From Macrolepiota albuminosa (lineage: Eukaryota > Basidiomycota > Agaricomycetes > Agaricales > Agaricaceae), in contig JAMWFC010000082.1 of NCBI GenBank assembly GCA_027475525.1, positions 1,364,001-1,428,000 on the forward strand: a stretch of DNA of 64,000 nucleotides, written 5' to 3'. The stretch's first letter is position 1. Every line of letters starts with the position of its first letter. This document shows positions 52,305-62,760 of the stretch, piece by piece. Under the pieces are notes generated by a model, which saw only the letters and a program-made list of their open reading frames with translations, ran no database searches and had not been told where the DNA came from. Position numbers and translations under genes: made by a program.

Positions 52305-53341
52305 CGATATCGAATCGCGGACCTTTGAGCTCCGACCATGATTATCCTGCCGAACTCTGTAAATGGAGTAGAATGTTACGATCTACGCGTACGACGCCGT
52401 GTCCTTGGCCATTGGTTACCCTTTTATAAATCACACAGTGACACTCCTTTGTCGCGACACGGACAATGGAGACGAAACCACATATACTTACAATAAACAC
52501 CCTCAGTCGATTCTATACAGACTGAGGGTGAGTAAGCTAACATTTACAAACGGAGACATTATACTTACATGTATCATGGATAAGATACTTACGAGTGTCT
52601 GTATTATCTAGTCGAGTTCGGATTCCAACCATAGAATACACCTTATCTCAGGCCATTACATATGTCGCTTACATACAGTAGAGTCCGACATAGGACGAGG
52701 CCCCAGCGGGTATGGGACACAATTGAAAAAATTACCTCATCTCTTGGGTGAAGTTAAACGACCCCCTCTAACCGTGAATATAACCCAGTTGAATCTTGGC
52801 ATCCACTTTCAATCCAAACACACAAGCAAGCCTTGCATTTCGTCAGTATCGTACATCAAGAGGTGCCTTGTGTCAATGGCTGTTGCTGGAGCTTGGCGGG
52901 GCAGAATAAGTCCTAGGGATAAAAACTGGCACAGCACCTGAAGATAACCAGGAAGAAGAAAAATTGACAATGAGAGGAAGACACTGGTAACCTTGTATGA
53001 ACATCGTGATATTTTGCGGAGGATTCAAAATGTACAAACCTATGGAAAAAATGTTCCACCCTCCGTATTTGGGGATGAAATCTCGGGGAACCTTTATACA
53101 TACCAGCGTGAGATCCCCACCCTCAGTCGTGAGAGTAGGAAAAGGCAAGGTAAGGCCTGACTTCAGGTTGCAGCTCGGCGTCGCAATGGCGAGTTTCTGT
53201 TAAAGTTATAATGTTTCTATTCCTCATACTTACTAGACATTTCATCTGCAACTGGATCGTCTTAAATGGATAACTATTGTAACGATTACGCGTGCGAAAC
53301 TGTAAGTACATGTATAAGAACAGATCGGATGGCCGATGGCT
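52305..53341. other. Intergenic region with hairpin and a weak minus-strand ORF
   Basis: Holds the hairpin at 52498-52530 (separate entry). A minus-strand frame 53148-52873 (91 codons, ending N-S-H) has plausible composition (G-G-D-L-T-L-V-C-I-K-V-P), but no convincing start or splice model could be built. Nothing else recognised. Confidence 0.35.
52498..52530. repeat. Hairpin CACCCTCAGTC-11nt-GACTGAGGGTG upstream of F-box gene
   Basis: Perfect 11-bp arms, closely similar to the hairpin at 50726-50755 on the other side of the F-box gene. It could be a miniature foldback element or the remnant of one. Confidence 0.75.
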
Positions 53342-55561
53342 TTAACGACCTTTAAGCCATTGCTTCTCCAATTCAGATCTCTCCGACCACATTTTATGAA
53401 TTGTATGTGGAGGCTTTGACTGATGATAATTCCTCCTCGCACTGGTATGTATCGTGTTCCTAAGCATCCTCGATAAGGCTATCTCATCGAGTGCCATTCC
53501 ATTTCGGTATTGTACACGACGGAAGAAGGCGGGCCAGGTATTGACCTTGTAAATGGCCTTCACCTCTTCAACCATACGGGCTGGAATACTTGGTTCCGGA
53601 AACCCATAATTATCATCAAGTTGGCTTGGGTTCGCCGCATATGTTTTAACGAAAATATCCAAAAACGTGATCTGGAACATCATGAGGCGCAGGCCGGTCT
53701 TGTAAGCCATGAAAGTGGTATGAAGACGGTACGGACTTGGACCATCTTCCAGGACTTCGAGTGTAGGATGCTTCTCAAGGAGCCACTTTGCATTGCGCAC
53801 GGTGGCCTCCTCAAGGACTGGTCCGTTCAGTGAAGCCCAGCTGAGATGACCTCGCTTGTCAGGTGGAAGGGCAAGAACGAGGGTTATGAGAACTATAAGT
53901 TCTCCTAGGTCAGGAACATGTGCCTTTAATCGATACTGGGGAAAATGAAGAAAGCGTTGGAGACGTGCAACGGCATCTTCAAGGATGGCTGGTGTCGTGC
54001 GAGAGAGGCATAAGAGGAGATGATAGAGGTGTCCATAGGCAGTCACCGCTTTCTCAGAAGCGTGGAGGAGCGTGATTGCGGAGTTAAGTTCTGTTGATGG
54101 TGTCGGAGGCGATTCAAGTACATCGTTACAGGCCTTCATCAAGAGGACGACGATATTATTCATCAGCTTGTACACAACCTCGACTGTATCATGAAGACTC
54201 CGAGGGACACGAAACGGTCGTGGGCGACCTTTTCGCCGTATTCCACCAGCGGCCTTGTGAAGAATCTCGAGGTGGGTCCATATCCGGTCCTTAGCACGAT
54301 CAAAATGATCGCGGTTGAAAGCCAAAGGAAGAAAGAATTCAAAGTCCCGTTTCTGAACACTAGTCCGTACTTGATATGTGTCGAAAGCTTCCCAACTTAG
54401 CCAATCGAAATCTGAAGATAAACGTCCATTTTCCTGATTGAGCGCAATTCCAATGCCTAATACTGAAGATCTGAGAGGATTACGTAGGAAAAAACAACGC
54501 AATTCGCGTTCCAAGAGCACATATCTCGAGGTGACTAACCGGCGGAAACGAGGATACGCTGTTGAAAATGCGACTAGCGACTCTGAGAGAAGGTGTCGTG
54601 ACAATTCCAGTAAGATATCGTCGTTGAGTACCTCGAGATAACATGGAAGGGTTGAAGGGAAACAGATTGGGGTAGAGGCCAACCAATCGTCTTCATCGTT
54701 CTGAGGGGTACAGTGGATCGGCAGACTAGCAGAATTGTACTGGCATCGTTTGCATTTCCACTGAGAAATTAATTTGTATGTTGCATGCCATTTGGGGTTT
54801 ACCACCTCGACTCGGCGTATCGGAACGTAAACATTCTTCACCCTATGGATCGACCCTTCTTGGGTAGACTTGATACCACAGATTTCGACCTCCCGCGATG
54901 AGCTCGAGTTCCACATGTCTTCAAGCTGTTCATGCGTATATGTCGCGTGATCAACGAAGTCATAGCGCACCACATGATAGTCACCAATATCTACCACTCT
55001 CCCGTCAATTTGTTCGACCTAGTTTAGAGATTTTGTGAGACAAGAAGAATCGATGAATCGATGAATACGGGACCTTGGTGCTGGAGAAGAAAGTCAAAAA
55101 TTGAAGAAACAATCCTCGGAGGGTCAAAGCCGGCGTGTACCTACGGATCTGTAAGCAAGATATGGCTACGAGAGAGAGGACCTACCCTCCAGTATAACCT
55201 CTCTCCAATTCATCCTGCTCCTTCAACAGATCGCAACATATCCAGTTCCCATGTAGATTCGGATGTGTTATTCCTGCGACACTCGAGTAAATCATCGGGG
55301 GTGAAGAAGGCTAGAGTATGATGTCAGTCGTCCTGACTCTGTCATGTGAACATCGTCAAGCTGCCATACCCAATGATTTGGAAGCTCTACATCGAAATGT
55401 AGCGCAAGATCCTTCCAAGGACCACTCGGAGGTGTAAGCACTAAGCAAAGTTTCTGAACATTAGCATCGTCGACGTAGACCCGTACTCCGGGATAGGGTG
55501 ACTCGAAAAGCTCCGCAAGGTCGTGATGGAGACGAGAAAGGAGGGCCCTGGGGAGTGGCAT
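53342..55561 (-). CDS. Ubiquitin-conjugating (E2-like) / F-box fusion protein
   Basis: Four exons in one phase: 55561-55370, 55310-55186, 55140-55074, 55018-53342; introns are GT-AG and 45-59 nt; 686 residues. The N-terminus is a UBC fold: R-L-H-H-D-L-A-E-L, L-T-P-P-S-G-P-W-K-D, P-N-H-W-P, then T-H-P-N-L-H-G-N-W-I-C-C-D-L-L, where the first Cys matches the E2 catalytic Cys, and G-Y-T-P-A-L-T-L-R-G. An F-box follows near residues 230-275 (L-E-V-L-N-D-D-I-L-L-E-L-S-R-H-L-L). A long helical C-terminal part ends with a basic tail. The HPN motif and Cys suggest real E2 chemistry. In one chain the protein could combine ubiquitin transfer with SCF docking; that role is inferred. It runs divergently from EBP2. 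Confidence 0.85.
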
Positions 55562-56339
55562 CGTTTCTCAACGGTCCGCTGTAGATGGGGTGAGCAAAAG
55601 AGTGCGCGCGTATGTGGGCTTTTCTACCCCTGCCATCAGCTCTTTCATTGGTGGAAAAGCGGTGTCAACCTCATCATTGCTGACATAACATAGCCGGTTC
55701 AGGGGTGGTCAGCCATCGCCATCCTACCCCATGAACATCATCAGCCCATCGTCTGCGTCAGCTCGACAGAGAGGAATCGGTCCACAAGAAAGTAAAGGCG
55801 ATGCAGGTAGTTTCATATTGTAAAAGACATCGTTTCTAAGAATATACATGACTCGCCGAATTAGGCAGCCAAAAGCAAAATACTTTCGAGAAATTAGCTC
55901 GGACATAAAGCGGGACAAAGGTAGAACATAAATACATACGTGACCGTCTACACATGCACCGGTGAGTAAGGAGTAACCGCCTATTGGAGTTTGCAGGACC
56001 ATAAATGCCTCGACAAAGCGAGATTATTTGAAAATCACAAACAACTCCGACATCATTTGCCCTTATTGTGTGGGAAATCTTGCTCGCGTTTCACCAGTCT
56101 CTGCCACAATCTTGGTTTCATCCCCTCAATGTGTTGCTGTGGAAATACATAGGTATATGTTGCGTCTTTGTTGGGCAGGTGTTGTTGACTAAGTAGTGAT
56201 ACAATCGATGGTCAAGTAGGCGCATGACAACACGTGCCTCGACAAATCAGGGGTGAGGCCGGTATTTGTCACTGTTGAATTCAGAAGGCTTCCGAAAAAA
56301 AAGTTGACCACTCAATTCACTTTACGATCGAGAATCACA
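55562..56339. promoter_or_regulatory. Divergent promoter region between E2/F-box gene and EBP2
   Basis: 778 bp between two divergent starts. A minus-strand frame 56002-55724 (92 codons) has no recognisable features and is probably chance. No clear TATA box. Regulatory sites cannot be named from sequence alone. Confidence 0.45.
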
Positions 56340-57775
56340 ATGCCTTCATCCACTAAAGTCTCCAGAGGTTTTGCCAAGAAGGTGACTTTGTCAAAAGTCG
56401 CTAAAATATCTCCAACCAAAATTTCAAAAGTAACCCCTCCACCCGAACATCAAGCAGATGAGGATGAGGATTGTGAAGACGAGGGCGAAGAGTCAAGTGA
56501 CGATGAGGGAGTTGATGAGAAGGGAATGGCACGGCTTATGAACGCGCTCGGAGAAGATGGGCTCGATGATTTTGACCGAGCCCAGCTGAATCTTGCTCTT
56601 GGTGTGGAGGATGATGATGAGTCGGAAGAGGATGAAGATAAAGATGACGCGCCTGACGTGGGTGAAGAGGAGTCTGAGGCGGCAAGTGACGTAGGTGAAG
56701 GCGATTCAGAGGAGGACGAAGGTGAAGAGGGACAGGAGGATCCAGAAGATGAGGAAGCCGGCGGGGACGATGAAGAGGAAGATGTTCTCCTTGAAGATGT
56801 GGAACAACTCGAAGACGATGCAGTACTCCGGCAAAAAATAGAAATTGATAACAAAGTACGTTCCTCGCTCCACTATTAGATTTAAACGGTTTACCTATCC
56901 TTCACCATAGATTGCCCTCGAGCGAATTCGAGAAACCATTCAGCTCGATCCTTCATTACCATGGACAGAAACTCTCACCCTGACATACCCTCAGACGATA
57001 GATGTTGACGTGGATGATGATTTGAACCGTGAACTTGCCTTGTATGTGCACTCTCTTGTCGTTATATCCTTTCTCTCGAATCCTCTATCCAGTTACAAAC
57101 AAGCTTTACATGGTGCAGAATCTGCCCGCTCATTGGCCGCAAAACATAAGTTCCCCTTCACACGACCCGCCGACTACTTTGCCGAGATGGTTAAATCCGA
57201 TGCTCATATGGAGCGGATACGACAGCGCCTACTTGATGAGTCCGCTGGTATCAAGAAGAGCGAAGACAAGCGCAAGGAAAGGGAAGGCAAGAAATTTGGC
57301 AAGCAAGTCCAGGTTGAGAAACTTAAGGAGCGTGAAAGATCGAAGAAGGACATGGAGGAGCGACTCAAGGGCCTCAAACGGAGTATGTTATCTCCATGTT
57401 TTTGGAATGACCACGTCTTGACCATTTTCTGGTATATTTGCAGAGCGAAAGGACATGCTTGACCAACCAGATGAGGACGACGATGACTTCGACGTTGCAG
57501 TTGAAGACGCTATATCTGATCGGCCTGCGAAACGAGGTAGGGGAGGAGGAGCTGGAGGTAGAGGCGGGAAAAGAGGTCTCAGTCGCAAGGCTCGTGATGC
57601 GAAGTTTGGTTTTGGAGGTGGCAACCGACATTCAAAACAAAACACGAGAGAGTCCACGGATAGCTTTGGTTCTAGAGGAGGAAGAGAGGGGGGTCGAGGT
57701 CGAGGTCGAGGTCGAGGTGGAGCGAGCAAACGCCCAGGAAAGAACAGGCGTATTGCAGCTCGCAGCAAAACATGA
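56340..57775 (+). CDS. EBP2: rRNA-processing protein EBP2 (EBNA1BP2 family)
   Basis: Four exons in one phase: 56340-56855, 56911-57041, 57093-57382, 57444-57775; GT-AG introns of 51-61 nt; 422 residues. EBP2 is a nucleolar factor needed for 27S pre-rRNA processing and 60S subunit assembly. The N-terminus is basic, then strongly acidic (Glu/Asp, residues 40-160). The conserved core follows: E-L-A-F-Y-K-Q-A-L across the second intron, then F-T-R-P-A-D-Y-F-A-E-M-V-K-S-D-x-H-M, and a long Lys/Glu coiled coil with K-K-F-G-K-Q-V-Q. The end has S-R-K-A-R-D-A-K-F-G-F-G-G, Q-N-T-R-E-S-T and an RGG-like Gly/Arg repeat. I chose ATG 56340 rather than the upstream in-frame codon at 56253 because family similarity begins there. 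A normal, intact host gene. Confidence 0.95.
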
Positions 57776-59339
57776 ATGTGTAGAAATTTTCAACGCTGGG
57801 ACCATGGTACTAGAACGCGTATTGGACTCATAACTCGGAGTACAATGAGTGAAGTGCTGTGAACTCAAAAGATAACTCCGAAGGAAATAAGAGCAACATA
57901 ATTTATTTCTGCCGTCGTGTACTCATCCTCGCCAGACCCACATCGGTGGTTGGTTTTGTCAATCAAAAACACTAGAAACGCTGCTAAGAAGGCGTATCAA
58001 ACTCAAAAAAGGGTAGTATCTACTCATCGACACTAGTAGAGATTACTGCTGAAATCGAGACTATTGCCACTTGGGGTATCCATACCGCGATGATGAGGTA
58101 TATTTGATCTTTCCCACTTCAGATAATGACGTTGAATCGTCGTGGTCATATCTGAGCATTTTAGCTCGTAGGTTTCCTAAAGGACATCAGAAACATCAAG
58201 AACAATGAACAAATCCGGTGAACCGAACTGGACATCATCGCTATTGATATGCTCTTTAATCTCCTACAAATTTTCCTTGCGTTTCGTACTCGCCCAGTCG
58301 TTTCACACTATAGCTATAGCGGACCGCCTGAAGTGTGCTTACTGTCCACTTTACATTTGACCCAATCTCAAATACTAATTACCCTACCGCAGATATGATT
58401 AACTCACATCGACGGTTGACATGAGCACTCACTAAACCAATTGCGAAGAACATACTCGTCATTACTGTGAACCGTGTCTCCGCTACAGTCAAAAATCCTG
58501 TAGCGCTTGATAGAGTTCAAAAGGTAAGACAATAAAAACTCCTAGCTATCTTACTCTACACATCTGAAGCAAGGAGAAGGAACATCGTCCTGTCAAAGGG
58601 GTATCATGACTCTGTACTAAGAACTAGCACGAGACACAAATCACGTGGTTTCGGCTACATCACCTTAAAATGTTTTTTATTTTCTCTGTCACACCTCAGT
58701 TCATACCGTATTCACTACTGAGGCCAGAATCTGTTTCTGATGAAAACAGGGTCAAAGAAACCTGTTGCCTGTTTCTTAGCTAGGTTTTTACAATAGAAAA
58801 AGGCAAATTTCCTTTGTCTAAAGACTTTTTCCATCAGAAATTGATACATTGGAAATGGCATAACAGGTTTTTTTTTCACTTTTTCCCAAGGAAACACAAT
58901 TGGGTGCCAGCAGTGATTGACGCACACGATACTATTCCACCTCTATAGTTCAGAGTCCCCTCTGAGTCAGATGTCACGAAGGTGTCACACCTTAGTAAGA
59001 TATGCTGAATTCATACTCTGCTGCACTGTAAAGAATGACCAAGATGCGAGAGAATTTTAGACTCTACCTTGCCACTGAATTGGCAGGCGTGACAACTGCT
59101 TGACCATTTGCCACCAAGGGACTCAGCAACGAGACCTTGTCTCACCCCAGACTAAGTTGGAAATATATTGGGTATGTTTTATTATGTTGCATGTCTTGTT
59201 TGAAATACTTAGGATGGCTGGTTGTGGTAAAACATTGTTTTGTCTGACTCAGAGGAGACTCCGAGCTATAGGGGTAGAATAGTACTGAGTGAAGTTGGAT
59301 CTGTCTAGATCCCACAGTGTTCTGCATCAATTCTTGATA
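57776..59339. other. Intergenic region between EBP2 and T7
   Basis: No gene recognised in about 1560 bases. 58678-58930 has A/T runs and repeated gaaacctgtt/aacaggttt-like words that may be transposon remains. 58970-59339 probably contains the T7 5' LTR (TATA-like sequence near 59163; end near GCATCA 59329), but its start is not defined. Confidence 0.4.
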
Positions 59340-59520
59340 GGTTATGGGCCCTGTAGCCTAACAATAGAAACAGAAATGAACTAAACAAAAGCATAAGACT
59401 TTCATTTCCAGCTGTGACAACAGAAAAACTCAATCTCAAGGTCACCTGAATCAAAAAGCATACAACATTAAGGCACTTGAAGCTATGTCAAATGCCACAG
59501 CATGCCTGACACTCACTGGT

Positions 59521-60143
59521 CCTGAGAACTTCTAAATTTGGAAGATGAGGATATCAGGAAAGCTTCAGCAGGAAAAGGTGTGGGACATAGTCACAACAGG
59601 ACTGTCTCCAGATGCACCAGACACCCAGACAGCACACTCCAAAAGCTGGTCAATCCACAACTCAAAGGCTGCCAGCATCATCATTGCATATGTGTCTGAT
59701 AGCCTGCTGCTTCAGATTGATGATTTCCAACATGCAAAAAAAAATGTATGACAAACTCATGGAGATCTACAAAAACATCAATGTTGGTGTCACCACTTTT
59801 TACACATACATCCACATGAACCAGCTCAAGTGGGATGGGTCATCTTCTCTGAACACCCACATATCCACAATACTGGCTGCCAACACAAAAACTTACTGCA
59901 ATGAAGAGGCAAGTTGATCATGAATTTCTTGCATTTATACTACTTGATTCTCTACCTAAGGAGAGCATATGGGAGTCCTTCCATGTGACTGTCTTAAATT
60001 CTGTGTCTTCCAGAATCTATCTATCCTTCTCAGATATTGCAGACTGTCTTAGGTTTGCTGCAACTGCTCAACAAGGGTCTTCTTCACCAGATGCTATCTT
60101 GAAGGCTGATATAACCACCAAGCAAGTCCAAAATAAAGTTTGA
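59521..60143 (+). pseudogene. gag: T7 gag
   Basis: T-G-P-E-N-F at about 59517 is followed by TAA, then W-K-M-R-I-S-G-K-L, V-W-D-I-V-T-T-G-L and D-K-L-M-E-I-Y-K. This is the UBN2-type Gag of fungal copia elements. The frame slips at the A9 run near 59740 and again near 59900. The last part (59901-60143) has F-L-A-F-I-L-L-D-S-L-P and ends at TGA 60141. Basic Lys/Arg-rich sequence follows, but no CCHC knuckle is seen. Confidence 0.75.
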
Positions 60144-60311
60144 CTTATGGTGTAACCTTCACAAACCACTGTCCTACAACACATCTGACTGCCACACTCT
60201 CAAGGCAAAAAAGGATGGCAAGAAGAAACACAAAAGAAACCAAGAGCAAAAGCAAACCAAGCCAGTCACAATTCCAAATCAAAAAGCAGGAGAGACAGCT
60301 CAGAGGGAGAT

Positions 60312-61030
60312 TTGGACAGTGGGAGTGTAGAAATTCCAGTTACAAGATCTGCTTGTGTCTCAAAAGCTTTAATGTCATGTATTTTGGCTTATATTGGGAG
60401 TGCATCAAAGGATTTTACCTGCTCACATACCATAGCTGACTCTAGCATGTCAGCCCACATGACACTGCACTATGAATGGTTCAAATGCAATATATTTAAA
60501 GAGCTGGATCCTTCTCAAGAGATCTATTTCCAGAACAACTCCCATGTCAAAGCCACTAGCATTGGCACAGTCATGCTCGAGTATAAAATCAATGGCCACA
60601 CTAAAACTATGGAACTCAAAAAAAACACCCTGTATATCCCATCTTTCCAACTCAGCCTCATATCAATACACCAATTTAATAAAGCTAGATGCTACACAGT
60701 TTTCAAAAATGGAGTATGCAAAATCAAATCCTCAAAAGAACAAAAGGTCATGCTCATCAGATTGCACAAGGAGGATCTATACTACCTGAATGTATCCTCT
60801 CCAATGCATGCACTTGCATTTATCAACATCAACATGCTGTATTGACATCTTACCCACATATCACTGAATCAACTGATCCAGATAGTAAATGATGGGTGTA
60901 TTGAGAGGATTGACAAAATGATAGGCAAACCAAAATTTTATGAACCATGCATGCTAGCCAAGTCAAAGAAGCTCTCTTTCAAGCATGAAGAGCAAAAGAC
61001 AAATCACCCCTTCCAAGTCATATACTTGTA
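60312..61030 (+). pseudogene. pol: T7 protease (DSS in place of DSG) and pre-integrase region
   Basis: I-A-D-S-S-M-S-A-H-M-T near 60434 aligns with the copia protease motif D-S-G-A-S-x-H-M-T; the active-site Gly is Ser, which should weaken or stop activity. V-K-A-T-S-I-G-T-V, T-L-Y-I-P-S-F-Q-L-S-L-I-S and C-Y-T-V-F-K-N follow as expected. After TGA 60843 another frame shows G-C-I-E-R-I-D and C-E-P-C-like C-M-L-A-K-S-K-K-L-S-F-K-H near 60950, the end of the zinc region, up to the T8 LTR. Confidence 0.78.
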
Positions 61031-61392
61031 TGTTGGAGTGTAGATAATACAAATTATTCTTTAAAAGTCACAGCAATAGCAAAACAACTGTAATTAATAC
61101 ATGTAGATAATACAAGTTAGTCTACAGATGATGGCAGTAAGTACAGATTGTGATATGCATGATATAAAGGACCCACTCTCAGAAGTCATGGCAGTAACAA
61201 GACAACTGAGGATTATGTTTGTTTATAATAAGTTTTTACAGTTGAAAATAAGATTTGATAATAAAGAAATATAAACATATAGATTGGCACTTTGTAATGG
61301 CACAGCACAAAAAAAACAATGTATGATAAGAGTAAGGAAAAGAAAAAGAATAAACTTGCAGACACTTGATATAGGCATGTCTCATCTCAACA
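61031..61392 (-). repeat. T8 3' LTR, 362 bp
   Basis: On the plus strand it reads TGTTGGAGTG...CTCAACA, so TGTTG/CAACA inverted ends. Orientation is set by the purine run on its right and by RNase H beyond. It holds two diverged copies of TGTAGATAATACAA (about 61039 and 61101). Confidence 0.8.
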
Positions 61393-61399
61393 CTCCCTC

Positions 61400-61860
61400 T
61401 GACAGGCCATACCACACTTGCTTTTCAAACTTATCAAACTAGTCAGTCTCTTGTACACAACTCACAGTAAAGGTTTGGTGAAGATGTTGGCCACATTTTT
61501 CAATGATGAGATTGAGATAATCTCAATGTTGCTATCACATACTTGTTCACATATATAATGGTACCAAATATCAATCTGTTTTGCTTGTATGTGCCCCTTT
61601 CTGATTTCAGCAAGGGCAATCAAGAATCAATTATCAGCTCACAAAGCAACTGAGAGTGAGTGCAGAAAGTCAGCTTCTCCCAAGAAGTTGTACATCTACA
61701 GAGCTTGCTGTGTGCCATGTGTCAATGCCATGTACTCTGCCTCAGTTGTACTCAATGCTACCATGGCCTGTCTTTTTGAGCTCTATAAGACTGCTCTATC
61801 TGACATGAGAAATACATATTCTGAAGTAGATTGTCATGTGTTGAGGTCCCCTCCATAGTC
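61400..61860 (-). pseudogene. pol: T8 RNase H
   Basis: Minus strand: A-L-S-T-T-E-A-E-Y-M-A-L near 61735, I-D-I-W-Y-H-Y-I near 61565, and V-A-N-I-F-T-K-P-L near 61480. These are the copia RNase H landmarks, including the Glu of T-E-A-E-Y. Stops interrupt near 61785, 61625 and 61460. Confidence 0.78.
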
Positions 61861-62045
61861 AGTGTCAATGAATCTCTCTAGTCAATTTAGCTTATTGTTG
61901 GACCTCAAATAGATTAGCTTGAAATTCAGGGATCCCTTTATATATCCAAGCATGTGAACCAATGCATTCCAGGGCTGGAATTATTCTGGAATTTTGCTAA
62001 TAATCCTATGGTGAAAGAGATATCCAGGCATGTTGCCACCTAAGC

Positions 62046-62760
62046 CTATATGAGTGAGCCTAGCAGTTCATAGTAGGGTTTTTCTTTCATAAATAGTTGA
62101 TCTGCCTTAGTTTTTAGTACTATGGCTTTGGTAAGTTGAATGCTGGTAGGTAATAGTGTTGGATGGAGGTTGCAGTCTGTCATCTTGAAGCACTTGAAGA
62201 CTCTTGTCAGATAAGCTTGTTGCAATAGCAAAACTGATCCTGTGGATTTGTTGTGTTCTATGGCTATGCCAAGTATAAACAAAGGGGTTCCAAGGTCTTT
62301 TATGTACATCATATATACTTGAGAGTTCTTGCTTGGTTTTTTTAGCTTCATCTTGACTAGTTGAGACACTGAAGATGTTGTTAGTAAAGGTGTTCATAAC
62401 AGTGTGGACATTCTTATTTTTCCTTATTTGTATGCATGAGTCTGCTCAAGACATCTAGAAGCCTAACTCCTTGTATGCTCTATTGAAAGTCTAGAATCAG
62501 TACCTACTACCTTGCATTAGGCCATACAGAGTTTTTAGCAACTTGACCTTCTTTCTTTTTCCCTTTAGAAACTCTGGTGGCAGGTGCTCATCTTGTGTTG
62601 CTTTCTCTTTTGAGCCTCTAAAGTTTACTACTAGTTTCAAAAACAGCATGTCATCTTCTTTTGCTAGAGTAAATACTTCACTGGATAATACTGATTTATT
62701 TTTTGCTGCTGCTGCTTATCCTTCATTCTTCTGGTATAAAGTAGCTTAGTTCAATGTACT
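62046..62760 (-). pseudogene. pol: T8 reverse transcriptase, catalytic Asp pair replaced
   Basis: Minus strand, RVT_2 type: K-L-L-K-T-L-Y-G-L near 62530, then two stops, then N-T-F-T-N-N-I-F-S-V at about 62370-62395 where copia elements have Y-V-D-D. Both Asp are Asn. K-D-L-G-T-P-L-F-I-L-G-I near 62290, M-T-D-C-N near 62175 and P-Y-Y-E-L-L-G-S-L near 62055 complete the C-terminal part. Inactive. Confidence 0.8.

Larger units (their letters stand above)
59340..61030 (+). mobile_element. T7: Ty1/copia element, interrupted by T8
   Basis: Primer site, gag, protease and pre-integrase zinc region in copia order on the plus strand, cut at 61030 by the T8 LTR. GGTTATGGGCCC at 59340-59351 is complementary to the anticodon region of initiator tRNA-Met, the primer used by Drosophila copia as a half-tRNA. 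Stops and a frameshift in an A9 run (about 59736-59744) mark it as inactive. Confidence 0.8.

Noticed and set aside
52873..53240. Small spliced minus-strand gene with first exon ATGTCTA
   Set aside because: The apparent gtaagt/cag junction gives the wrong phase for the downstream frame; no better start was found.
55724..56002. Minus-strand 92-codon ORF between the divergent genes
   Set aside because: No recognisable motif, no splice support, and it lies in the shared promoter region.
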